Below, piece after piece: positions 31,449 to 40,829 of a DNA stretch of 45,073 bases. Under the pieces are notes generated by a model, which was not told the DNA's origin, did no database searches, and was given only the letters and a program-made list of their open reading frames with translations. Position numbers and translations under genes: made by a program. This DNA comes from Cytidiella melzeri. Its lineage: Eukaryota; Basidiomycota; Agaricomycetes; Polyporales; Irpicaceae. Position 1 is the first letter of the stretch; each line of letters begins with the position of its first letter. The DNA lies in NCBI GenBank assembly GCA_022592445.1, contig JABYQR010000351.1, positions 1 to 45,073 of the forward strand, written 5' to 3'.

Positions 31449-31998
31449 CTATTTAGTGAAGTAAGAAGTAATCAAGGTGGGGACTGTCGCACAAGACCTG
31501 TCCAAGCGAAGTTGATGGCAGAAACTAGCTAACAAAGATTCCATCTTGCGCGAATCTGGGTCATTGGTGTCGCGTACATAGCTCTCAATGACGGCGGCAG
31601 CTTGGAGGACTTTGTTGTAAGTGGGACCTGGCCCGGGATGAAAAGCTGTGTCATCGTGAACATCATCATCACCTCCGTTGATGATTGCGTCTTCCTGCGC
31701 TGTTCGAGACTTGATAACGGCCATGTAGATTTCCTCCTCCGTGCTCTCCATGATAGCCTCGATACCCTCCTCCACCAGATTGAGAAGATTCTCAATATCC
31801 ATTCGATTGTCCCTCCGGAGAACACCCCTGGCAGTAAGGTTGTCCAGGGCATCTACAACAGTTTTCTCCGCGGCCGTGATTGGATTCCCGCTGACTTCAA
31901 TGTCGTTAAGGAGAGACCCAATGGGTACAGAGGGAGCTGCACGGGGACAATCTACACTGTCACAGATTTTCAATGTTTCTACAAGACTTGCCTTACCA
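31449..31998 (-). pseudogene. Pogo/Fot1-type transposase, C-terminal part
   Basis: On the minus strand this frame continues the transposase at 33428-35008 after the insertion: LPGKASLVETLKICDSVDCP, RAAPSVPIGSLLNDI, NPITAAEKTVVDALDNLTAR, then VLQAAAVIESYVRDTNDPDS and the final TSYFTK. This acidic, helical tail with SRKMESLLASF is typical of fungal CENP-B/pogo-like (DDE_1) transposases. The frame is open to its stop at 31449-31451. Confidence 0.78.
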
Positions 31999-32033
31999 GG
32001 CAACGGTATTATTGGGAATATTTAAGTGCTTGT

Positions 32034-32120
32034 CAAGCGCTTATCCAGCGCTTATCCGGCGTCTATTTAGGCGCTTATCCAGCGCTTATCCAGCGCTTAT
32101 CAGGCGCCAATTCCGGCGCT
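32034..32120 (+). repeat. ~12-bp tandem repeat (GCGCTTATCCA)
   Basis: Six or so imperfect units of GCGCTTATCC(A/G) occur near the start of the inserted LTR-like sequence. Confidence 0.6.
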
Positions 32121-32348
32121 TATTCTCAGTGCCTATCAATTGATGCGCTGATGCGCTCCTTTCCTTATCTGTGTATCACATGATAGAACTCTCTGGAACC
32201 TTGTGGAACTTGCTGGAGCTATGATATCATAGTATAGAACATTCCATTAGATGATGTCATAGTTCTTAGAACCTTCTGGAAAAGTCTAGCCTTGTCTTAG
32301 AACAAGCTAGAACAAGTCTAGCCTTGGAGCTGGGTCATGGGGTCAGGT

Positions 32349-33095
32349 TGACATGGATAGTCCAACAGACCGGATTTTTCCAACATTATCACAAGTTTAC
32401 AGCCTTAGGCGCCTATCTAGAGCGCCTATTTTCCGGCTAGGAGTGTTACCAGACCTAACCCTAACCCGGGTCACGTGACATCCTGCCTTATTTATCAATA
32501 GTCCAGACCCAAACCCTAGACTCAGTCTGGAGCGGTTCCAGATCAACCTAGGCTATTGTTCTATTGTTCTTCTTCCATTTGATAGGGATTCCCCAGGGTT
32601 TCCCCCAGGTTTTATTGTTCTATTGTTCCATTGTTCTATTGTTATAACTCTATTGTTCTCTGTACCCTGGTCCTTGACAGTTACTCAGGTCCTTGACAGT
32701 TACCCTGGTCCTTGACAGTTACTCAGGTCCTTGACAGGTACCCTGGTCCCTTATTGTTCTACAGTTACTCCAGCCCCACAGTTACTCCAGTCCCTAGTGT
32801 GGGAACTTGTGCACAGACCACCCAGCCACAGTATATATAGTAGCCCTTACCCTCCCTAGCTCTGCATCTTGACCTCTCTGTCATTTGCACTGCTAGGTGA
32901 GTTACTGCATGTAAACTTAGTATCATACCTTATTAACTCTGTCATTTGCACTGCTAGTATCCGGCCTCTGTGCCTGCTTGCCTGCTCATCATCGACTCTG
33001 ACCTTGTTGTCGTCGTTGGAGATCCCTTTCCTTTTCCACCATCTATTCCACCCTTGTTTAGGGTTTAGCAGTATAGCAGCAGTCGCTCCGCAACA
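32349..33095 (+). mobile_element. Solo LTR, family A (copy 2)
   Basis: A 747-bp LTR runs from TGACATGG to CAACA with a perfect target duplication, CAGGT, at 32344-32348 and 33096-33100. It is inverted relative to copy 1 (201-951) and nested inside another insertion. A TATA-like TATATATAG lies at ~32835. Confidence 0.93.
32669..32744 (+). repeat. 19-bp minisatellite inside the LTR
   Basis: Four exact-period units (starts 32669, 32688, 32707, 32726) of GGTCCTTGACAGTTAC(T/C)C(A/T) occur here, with alternating ends. The sister LTR at 201-951 lacks the array, so it expanded after the copies diverged. Confidence 0.85.
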
Positions 33096-33427
33096 CAGGT
33101 CATGGGGACAATTGCTATTGGTTGATTATTGAAGTGGCACCACTAGGGCATAGGGCATGCTTAGTAAGGTAGATTACTTCGCTTACTCATGTAGATATTA
33201 GGGGTCTTAGGGTAGTACCTGGGGTCCTCCCCTTCATGTATATATAGAGGCACTCCTGAGGGCATATCCCCTCAATCTTATCCACTCTGTTGAACTAGGA
33301 CTACTCAGTACCTCACAGTACTTCGCTCACCACATCTCTTACTCTCTATCTCCATCAACTCCCCCCAGTTTATCAACTTACCTGGTGAGTAGTAACCTTA
33401 ACTGTTACATACACCAGCCGGCGGCAA

Positions 33428-35008
33428 TATACCAGCTTTGCACCAGCAGTGACAAATTGTCGTTGTATCCACTTCTTGCCATGTGGCCTCTGCAAGTCTC
33501 ATTGCTTCTAACTGATCACTGTTGTAGATTTTGGAAGGGGTAACGTTCAGGTCATAGCGATCAACCGCGCACTGAATGTACTTCCCGCGGTAATGTGCTT
33601 TGAAGCACCGGATGATGCCTTGGTCCATTGGCTGGACGTGTGCCGTGAGATTGGGCTTGAAATTGACAACTCGAATATTCTCCACGTTATCTGGAGCAGT
33701 ATGCCCCGAGAAGTTATCTTGAAGAAGCATTACCTTGCGCTTCTGCTTCCCGAGGTCTTTATCCCACTGCAAGATCCATTCTTGATACAGCTCCGTGGTC
33801 ATCCAAGCTGTTGCGTTGTGACGGTAATAAAAGCCGAGCTGCGGGCCCATCTTCCTCTTGAAAACCCTTGGTTGGTAGGCCTTTCCAATGATGAACAGCG
33901 GCAACTTCTCCGAACCATTGGCATTCGACGTGAACGCGTAGGTGAGTCGGACCTTCCTGCCTTTTACTCCCGAGTGCTTCTTGTATGCAAGTCCTCGATC
34001 GGGCGGAAGACTTTTCACAGGAGTCAGACTCAGTAAGCAACACAGAAAAGTGAAGCAAAGTACGTACGCATAAAAGAGACCGGTCTCGTCCATGTTAAAG
34101 ATGTCGCACAGCTTGTAGCCGTACTCCGCAATCAGCTCCTGGATTCGCTTTTGGTCCCTCTCCACGTCCTCTTTGCTGGCAGATGCAGCTTCACCGTGAC
34201 ACTTGTACTGCTTCAGCCCGAGATGAATCTTGTACCTGGACAACCATCCCTCGCTGAGGTTCAACCTTTGTCCATTGATGCCGCAACACCTCGCCTGTCA
34301 GAAGAATCTTGTCCGCCAATGCCTGCGCAACCCATAAATCCAACATCTCCATGACCGCAGGATGCTGTGTTTGTCAAATTCGCTTTGCTGAGCGGGACTG
34401 CACGGCAGATGACTCTTCCCATTTTCTCCGCCACTTCGGTTCGTTCTTAAGCCAGCCTGAGACAAGAGGCTGCTTGATTTGTAAGTTCGGATAGATACTA
34501 TCAAAATGTGCCGCAGTTTTGGTCTGATTCTTTCCTTCCTTATGATGCCAGTTTAGAATCTCAATGCGCTGCTCAAGCGTAGCGTTCTCCTTCTTTGTGA
34601 AGACAGGCTTCTTTGGCTCTTTCGTCTTTTTTGGGGCAATGAGCTCAGGCCCTTAAGGCAAGCATGTCAGCAGATAAAATAGTGGACTGTGCAAAACTTG
34701 GGCTTACGTTTGCGCTTGTTTCCAACAGCCTTGGGTATGTCTCCCGCAAGCTCTCGCAGCTTTTGCACAGCCTCTTGCTGCGAAGCATCCAGTGTTTCCA
34801 ATCCGCGTTCATAGTTGAACGCATCCTCCAAAATCTCTATCGCTCGCTGCTCCTCAATCAGGTTCGCTTCTTTGTCGAGCCACTCTTCATCCTCTGATGG
34901 CACTGACTTCTTGGCCGCCAACTGCTCTGCAATCTTAACACGTCGGGCTTCAACGCAAGACTGCAAAATCTTCAACCCTTTCTTCAGGATATCTAACGGT
35001 TTGGCCAT
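33428..35008 (-). pseudogene. Pogo/Fot1-type (DDE_1) transposase, N-terminal and catalytic part
   Basis: Exons are 34708-35008, 34068-34651 and 33428-34010, with 56-57-nt GT-AG introns. The N-terminus is a coiled-coil (LDILKKGLKILQSCVEARR). A CENP-B-like helix-turn-helix follows (LEQRIEILNWHHKEGKNQTK, then LKNEPKWRRKWEE). The catalytic core has FNMDETGLFYA (first D), LLQDNFSGH (second D) and HVQPMDQGIIRCFKAHYR (third D), giving a DDD triad. TGA at 34374-34376 (RI*QTQHP) breaks exon 2. The frame also shifts near 34265, where residues normally present between VLRHQWTK and RLNLSEGW are missing. The C-terminus continues at 31998 after the insertion. This copy is inactive. Confidence 0.85.
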
Positions 35009-35400
35009 TTTGCAACAGTAGGAGGGAGGATGGGATTCTTGTAGGGTTACGAGCGGCTCAATCTGTAGTGCGCGAAGCAAATGTAAACTCAGTCAGCCTC
35101 GAGTAGTGCAAGGAAACTGAGGTGCGCAAGTCCGTGCGCTGGCGCAATATCTGTGTGATTACCTAATCATGCCACTATACAGTACCAACGCCACAAAGCT
35201 CTCGAGTCCAAAAAAGGTGTGTACAAAGAAGAGCGAGTGAGTCCATGCATCGGGAAATTCCCCGCGAGATTTTGAGCTGGTATCCAGGAAATTCCCCGCG
35301 AGTTTTTTTTCGGGCAGCGCTTTTGATGCTGCATGAGGTGACCGCTAATAGGGAAGGGCGTACCACATGCCCAGCATTACGGCATGAATGACTCACTCGT
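35009..35400. other. Upstream flank of pogo, right end not found
   Basis: I could not find a reverse copy of the CAGTCGACTCTC tip here. Two GGAAATTCCCCGCGAG blocks (35250 and 35288) form a short direct duplication ~38 bp apart. Nothing coding is supported. Confidence 0.4.
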
Positions 35401-35438
35401 AGGTCGTCATTGAGGTGTTGGTGCTGGCTGAGGACTCA

Positions 35439-35749
35439 GGTAGCAGATTCTCCGCTACCGTGAGGTTATGGAGATGAGGAGGAGGTACAGCTGGTGGTGG
35501 AGGACTCTGGCAGCAGATGCTCCGCTGCCGTGTCTAAGAACGTGTGTTGTAGGTTGTTGTCGAGGTGTTGGTGCTGGCCGAGGACTCAGGTAGCAAATTC
35601 TCTGCTACCGTGAGGTTATGGAGATGAGGTGGAGGTACAGCTGGTGGTGGAGGACTCCGGCAGCGGATGCTCCGCTGCCGTGAGGTTATAGAGAGGAGGA
35701 GGTGGTAAAGCCGGTGTTGGAGGACTCCGGTAGCAGATGCTCCGCTACC
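35439..35749. repeat. ~70-bp tandem array of five hairpins
   Basis: Five 21-bp hairpins with 6-bp stems and 9-nt loops lie at 35439-35459, 35509-35529, 35589-35609, 35659-35679 and 35729-35749. Stems alternate GGTAGC/GCTACC, GGCAGC/GCTGCC, GGTAGC/GCTACC, GGCAGC/GCTGCC, GGTAGC/GCTACC. Spacing is 70, 80, 70 and 70 bp. Between hairpins are GTGAGGTTATGGAGATGAGG and GTACAGCTGGTGGTGGAGG blocks. The 70-bp period is not a multiple of three. Confidence 0.85.
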
Positions 35750-35759
35750 GTGAGTTGGA

Positions 35760-36125
35760 ATGTGGGTGGTTGATGGTTGTGGTGGTTTATCCAAAGAGAT
35801 CCAGTAACTCGACGTGGCAAATAGATTCGCCGACGAGAGCACCACTCGGAGAGAAAAGGAGGCTAGGCTCGTTGGAATGGGCGGTAGTGAGGTTGGTAGT
35901 GATGAGAGCAAAGATAAAGGGAGTAGGAGTGGTAGTGGTGGTGGTGGTGGGGGGTGGGGGGTGGGGGCGTTGCAGGAGGAGGAGGTGGTGTGGTTGCCGT
36001 GGTCCGTGGTGATGGCAGCAAGAGCGGTTCGGGCGCCTGAGAAATGTTGGGCGCTCACGGAATTGGCACCGCCGCCTGCGTAGAATGTCCCGCGCGCATC
36101 AAGATTTTTGACGTGGATATGTAAA
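35760..36125. other. Purine-rich low-complexity DNA with a G-run
   Basis: At 35941-35969 the plus strand has three runs of 5-6 G separated by single T, a G-quadruplex candidate. A minus-strand frame (35534-36058) is open, but it is Pro/Ser/Leu low complexity and I do not call it a gene. Confidence 0.45.
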
Positions 36126-36130
36126 TAATG

Positions 36131-36332
36131 TGTTACATTGGAAAATTTAAGGTAAAAAGTGTTAGAAGGCTATGCAAGTAGAGGAAAGCGTTGAGAGAGT
36201 AAGACTGAGGGGGATCACACAGTGGGAGTTGGGGATCAAAAGTGCGTATCGTTGCATTGATCAGTTTAAGTCTTATATATACGGTAACTACGGCGCTCGT
36301 ACGTTAAGCGTCTAATTTAATGTAGTCAAACA
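36131..36332 (-). repeat. Probable copia 3' LTR
   Basis: On the minus strand GAAGGGGAG (polypurine tract) is followed by TGTTTGACTACATT at 36332. A TATA-like GTATATATAAG lies near 36280. A matching AACA terminus is near 36131 (GTAACA), giving ~200 bp with TGTT...AACA ends. The outer boundary is the least certain part. Confidence 0.55.
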
Positions 36333-36339
36333 CTCCCCT

Positions 36340-36776
36340 TCAAGCACAAATATGAAGTAGTTCATTGAAGTGCTTGAGTTTTTCGATAGGTAGTGCTTTA
36401 GTAAGTGTATCAGCATGTTGATCGTTAGAAGATACGTGATGAATAGTTATATACTTCTTGAGTACACGATCGCTGATGAAATTCTTACGAACTTCGAAGT
36501 GTTTAGTTCGTTGCGAATGTTGCTCGTCAGGTGAGCTAACAATCGCAATAGTTGATGCACTGTCAGTATACATTTTGAGAGGATCCATATTAAAGTTAAG
36601 TAGTTCGTCAATGAGAGCTTTTAAATATATAGCCTCAGTTGACGCATGCACTAAGGCATATAATTCGGCTTTGGTGACCAATAGTGTTACGAGTGAACCG
36701 CGCTTACTTGACCAAGAGATAAGCGAGTCATTGTATGTAAAGGTGTAGCCCATTATTGGTTTATTGCCGTTGTGAC
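36340..36776 (-). pseudogene. Ty1/copia RNase H, C-terminal pol fragment
   Basis: The frame reads CHNGNKPIMGYTFTYNDSLI, SWSSKRGSLVTL, KAELYALVHASTEAIYLK, MYTDSASTIAIV, RTKHFEVRKNFISDRV and ADTLTKALPIEKL to a TGA-type end at 36340. These are the copia RNase H landmarks in order, including the D of YTDSAS, the RTKH block and LTKAL. The N-terminal catalytic D region is cut off at the gypsy LTR (36776). The GSDHDQR preceding the left LTR at 13036 looks like that missing part. Confidence 0.82.
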
Positions 36777-38617
36777 ACTGAGTCACGCTTCAAACTAAGA
36801 ACAATCTTAAAGACAACACAACCAACCACGAAGTGGCCATAGAAGTGTAAAGGTGTGGAAGCGCGGAAGTGTTAAAGTGTGCAAGGTGGTCTTAGAGTCC
36901 TAGTTTTACCTGTGCTAAAAGAGCAACAAGGTTTTTGTGATAAAGTTTATATGAAGGGAGTTAGATGGGCAACTACCACGCGTATTGCGGTTAAAGGGGC
37001 AAGTCGGCGCGGTGAAAACGAAAGAGCTTTAGCGCGGCTCAAAGAGAACGCGCGGGAGATGTCGCGACTTGTAGGAAAACGGCGCGCAGAGAGACGCAGA
37101 TGATAAACGCAGGCGCAATATGAATCTTGAACACAAATCGTGGTCGCTGGTGAAGATGAAGTAGTCACTGTAAAACACGGGCACAGTGAAAGTGAACGCA
37201 GTAAGCTCGACGCAGTGAAGGTGAAACGCAACGCAGTAACGCAGTAAAATAACGCAGTTTAAAAAGTAAACGCAGTGTAACAAAGCCGAAAGGAACCGTA
37301 GAGGAAGATAAACTAATGGAGCGCGGGGCGCAGCGCAAGGCTATGTGAGATTGTAGTCAATTTGACTCGACAGACTGCGCGCAGGGGCGGTAGTGTAGAA
37401 CAACACTTCCCGAACGGCGGTGCGTATTGCAGGCAAATGCGTGGCCAACAACGACGTTGGTAGAGCTGGTAAGATTGAACTGCACTAGTTCGCACTCGTG
37501 GTCCTCGCCTTCAAAGTCTGGGGACAGCCAACAATCTGGGTGCGGCGCGCGCGGGCGATCCCAGTCAAGCGGGACGAAAGGTCCTGAACGTATGGGAATT
37601 GGGTGATTGCTCTGAGTGTTGTAGTAAGAGCAGTTATCAAGCGAGTCCGCGACGGAGGCAACGGACGACGCTGGCGAGGGTGATTTAGGAGTTGATCTCT
37701 CAGGGGAGACCGTAGGCGCTGCTGAGGGTTCTGGCGGCAGCATGGGCGCGGGGATGATGGGGTAACGGCGTAGAACCTCGCGCGGGTGCAGGCGGTAAGG
37801 GCAGCGACCGTCGGGTAGGTGGGGAACGGTGGGACAGTAGTGGCAGACTCGAGGCGGGTTGTCGTTGGTAGACGCAGCAGACATAAACGTGAAAGAAGTC
37901 GCAGTGAGACCACGCAGAAAAAGCTACAGCTATGGGCACAAAGAGACTCCCTCAACGCGAGCGCAAAGCGTAAAGTGAACTCTGGAAACTGGGGTGTGGA
38001 TTGATTGATTTTCTACGCAGTACAAGCAACACCTTTTTATATACCCTAAAGACCCTCTCCTGAACCTTTCCTTCTATGTCCTAAACCCAAATGTGAGAGC
38101 GAGGAAACAAGGTGGCAGAATACTTCTGTCTGCGGAGGCAAAATGTCCAGCAAGTCGACGCCCGGCAGGACACAGCGTTGGTCAACGCGGAGTAGCGGCG
38201 CGTGCCCTTGCGCTGAAAAGGCGCCACCTGTTGCGAGCAGGTGATGAGGCGCCGTCCAGGAGTTGCACAGCGTTGCGTGATAGGAGTCTTCCTGAAACGG
38301 GGTTCGCGCGTCAAGTTTCTTCTACCGTTGGTCCGACCCACGTCCGAAACACTTGGTGGCTGGCCGGCCCATGCTCCGATGCAAAAGGGGCGTGTCTGTG
38401 TGTCAGAGTTCGGTGCAATTCCTCGGCCTCGGATGTTTCCGGCGCGTTGCTCCTTGTCAAGTCCTCGGATCCTCGGCGGACTCCTCGTGACCTCGGTGAA
38501 CTCCTCGTGCCCGTGACGCTGGGACAGTGGAGGGACTTGCCGCTCAGGATGACGCGGGCCGCGCAAATGGCGGGCTGCTGCCGGGTCTCCACGCCTAGCC
38601 AATTTCTGGGCGTATCA
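36771..38617 (-). mobile_element. 3' LTR of the family-B gypsy element
   Basis: This is the inverted match of 13037-14882, 1847 versus 1846 bp, starting TGATACGCC at 38617. Directly upstream on the minus strand is a polypurine tract, so this is a 3' LTR, whereas the left copy precedes a primer-binding site. Five bases, GTCAC, end the left copia flank (13032-13036) and also lie at this LTR's outer border (36772-36776). They may be the target duplication, in which case the LTR ends at 36777. Confidence 0.87.
37357..37884 (-). CDS. ORF inside the family-B 3' LTR (U3)
   Basis: This 175-codon frame is colinear with 13770-14297 without indel or stop. The first knuckle-like motif is kept (CHYCPTVPHLPDGRC). 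The second has changed to CSYYNTQSNHPIPIR, losing two cysteines. About two dozen residues differ between copies, many at CpG-type sites, so there is no sign of strong protein-level selection since the copies split. Function unknown. Confidence 0.42.
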   Translation of the reverse strand: MSAASTNDNPPRVCHYCPTVPHLPDGRCPYRLHPREVLRRYPIIPAPMLPPEPSAAPTVSPERSTPKSPSPASSVASVADSLDNCSYYNTQSNHPIPIRSGPFVPLDWDRPRAPHPDCWLSPDFEGEDHECELVQFNLTSSTNVVVGHAFACNTHRRSGSVVLHYRPCAQSVESN

Positions 38618-38630
38618 TTCTCCCCCACCT
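38618..38630 (-). other. Polypurine tract of the gypsy element
   Basis: AGGTGGGGGAGAA on the minus strand ends exactly where the LTR's TGATACG begins. It would prime plus-strand DNA synthesis. Confidence 0.8.
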
Positions 38631-38804
38631 AAACTCCGAACCGTCCCCAGTTCTCGCGTGGCAAGTCTAACCGTGGGAACTCTGACCACAAGGATCCTCA
38701 CGCTATTGTGTTGTTGGACTTCGACTTTTTCGCCCTCTCCTCCTCTGCTTCTCTGCATCTGCTTCCGTCCTCTTCCCCTAACTCTGCTTTCATCTTCTCC
38801 TGCC

Positions 38805-40407
38805 ATGTCAGCCCAAGCCTCCTCTTCTCGTTGTGTTGCTCCTCGTCCCGCCGCTTGTTGCAACCACTCCCCTCTCTGCACCATGACCGCCCGCGTTGGA
38901 AGAGGTCCAACTCCACCACCGCTTTCTCCTGCTGAGCAGCTGCTCGCCGTGCGCAAGCAGCTCGAGGCGTCCTCGGCCGTCTTAGACTCCGTCCTGCGAA
39001 TATGTGCGGATTTGACTTTGACTGGCGGGTGGGTCGCAGAGGTCATCGAGATCTTTGTAAGTACCCCCTTCTGTTCTACCACCTCTCAGCTCACTCTCCT
39101 TTCTAGCAAGCGTACGAGGACGTGGCTCCCCTCTGCGAGGACCAAGGCACAAACCTCGCCTTCCTCGACCTCTTCTTGCCCTTCGCCGCCGCGGAACACC
39201 GCGTCCGCCTTCCGCAAGCCCAACAGGTTGCCCTCCGCAACCCCCTTTGCCCTCTCTGGCGCAGCCTCAGCGCCCATCTCTGCCAAGCGTCCTACATCGA
39301 GGCCCCCATCGTTGAGCTCCTGCTCGAATGGGACTGGTGGGTCGGCGACTGGCCTAAGCACAAGGCCGACCTGGACGCTGAGGGCTCCGCCAATGAGCCC
39401 GAATCCTCGGCTTCAAGATCGCGGTCTGCCAGCGTCGCGCAGGAGTTGGAGCTCATCGTGATCGAACTCACGGACAAGGACGAGGACGAGGCGCAGCCGC
39501 GTCCTCCGCTGAAGCGCAAGAGGGCAGCCTCTTCCGCCTCTCTTGAGGTGAGGGCCGGGCCACCGGCCAAATGACTTTCTCAGGTGCAGCAAGACCAGCT
39601 GCAAGGCGTGGGGCGTGGGTCCCAACCCGCTCACCGGCAAGGAATGGCGTAACCTGCCAACGCACTGGACCGCGACCACGGTCGCCCTTGGCGAGAGCCA
39701 GGTGCGTCCTTGCCTTCTTTTTTTCTCTGTCCCTCTCCGCTAACCTCCTTACTCCTCTAGTGCGATTATTGCAAGGAAAAGGACGTCGAGCGGTGCCATT
39801 GTCCCAGCAACGGTACGCTATCCTTCCGGTGTCTCCCCTGTGGAGACATCAAGCACGCCTGCCGTTTTAACGGCAAACCCTTCGACGAGGTTGCGCCGGA
39901 CGTCGCCCAGACGCAGGAGGACGCCAGCGTCGTCAACAAGGAGCCGGCCACCCCCCTCTCCGCGTCTTCCGCCGCCACCTCTCGCCCTGTGATCGCCGTG
40001 TCCGTCGCTTCCGACACCAAGGGCAAAGGTAAGGCCCCCGCGTCTCCTCCTCGCGTCGCCGCCACAGGTCCTCCCGACCCCCCTCTCCTCACCCTCCACC
40101 CGTCGCCTTCAACGTTGACGACGTCCTCAAGGAGGTACCTGGACGATCTGCCGAGCTCCCTGCAGGCGCTCCTCCTGCTCCAGCCTCTTCCCGCGTTACC
40201 AACCGGGTGGTACTTCAACAGTACCTCTCGGCCCTCGAGACCAAGCTCGGCGCCGTCCTCGGTCGGCTCACCGTTGGGGAGGCGCGGATGACCGCGTTGC
40301 GCACCAACACTGCGCTGTACAAGGCCAAGATCCTGGCAGCGCGGCGTGAGCTGGAGCAGGTTATTGCTGAGGAGGCCGCTCTCCTCGCTGGTCCGTCACG
40401 CCGGTAG
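38805..40407 (+). CDS. Antisense spliced gene in the gypsy element: Cys-cluster and coiled-coil protein
   Basis: The gene is GC-rich and runs opposite to the gypsy genes around it. Start is ATG 38805 (MSAQASSSRC); exons are about 38805-39056, 39107-39547, 39594-39701 and 39761-40028, plus a last exon ending at TAG 40405-40407. Introns of 46-59 nt have GT-AG ends. Exon 2 has a helical domain (FLDLFLPFAAAEHRVRLPQA) and an acidic ELTDKDEDEAQPR then basic KRKRAASS stretch (possible nuclear signal). Exons 3-4 hold CDYCKEKDVERC...CLPCGDIKHAC, close to a fungal Zn2Cys6 layout (C-x2-C-x7-C-x11-C-x2-C-x6-C). The end is a Leu/Ala-rich coiled coil (LETKLGAVLGRL, LAARRELEQVIAEE). The phase between 40028 and the last exon did not resolve. 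A DNA-binding regulator is an inference; family unnamed. Confidence 0.55.
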
Positions 40408-40829
40408 GGGATCCGTGGGTAGTCGCCGTTGTTTGGTTGTCGCAGTCCTCCGCTATTTCTACTTTATCTGTACTCTGCAATAAATTGTTTTTGCCGCTTC
40501 TTATATGAGTGAATTAAGAAAAAAGAGAGAAACTTCAGCAATAAAATAAAAAAAAGGAATGAATGAATAAAATAAATGCGAGGCTTGGGTGTGAGGCGCA
40601 TGTGTTTCCCTCCCCCCAACTGATAAAATTTGCCCTGTCCTCAGGGCGCAGGCGTTGAATATGTGAAAAAAAAATTGTTAGCGCAAACAACTCTCAGAAA
40701 GTCATCATGGAATTGCCGCGCGCAAAATGGTAGTCCGAAAGATATGAAAGAAAATTACGCGAGACGAAGCAAAGAAAAAATGGAAACAATATAATATAAA
40801 ATTACAACTCATCGTCGAGTGTATTGCGC
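40408..40829. other. AT-rich 3' flanks of two convergent genes
   Basis: GCAATAAATTG at ~40477 may be the polyadenylation signal of the antisense gene. The rest (A-rich runs at 40520-40570 and 40660-40800) has no coding frame. The genes at 38805 (+) and 40830 (-) converge here. Confidence 0.5.

Larger units (their letters stand above)
31999..33427. mobile_element. Insertion splitting the pogo gene, flanked by GGCAA
   Basis: GGCAA at 31999-32003 and 33423-33427 flanks 1419 bp. Removing the insert and one GGCAA joins the pogo frame as KAGILPGKASLVETLK, which is continuous. The insert is 667 bp of LTR-like sequence (TATA-like TATATATAG at ~33240, leader with CTGGTGAGT at ~33381) plus the nested family-A solo LTR. 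The outer ends (CGGTATTATTGGG...CCAGCCGGC) are not TG...CA, so its exact class is open. Confidence 0.72.

Noticed and set aside
35534..36058. Minus-strand Pro/Ser-rich ORF of 174 codons
   Set aside because: It runs through the hairpin array, whose 70-bp spacing breaks the frame between units, and is low complexity, so I do not call it a gene.
36766..38622. Target duplication directly flanking the right family-B LTR as a solo LTR
   Set aside because: The bases on the two sides (GCCGT and TTCTC) differ, and a polypurine tract adjoins one side, so it is a 3' LTR and not a solo LTR.
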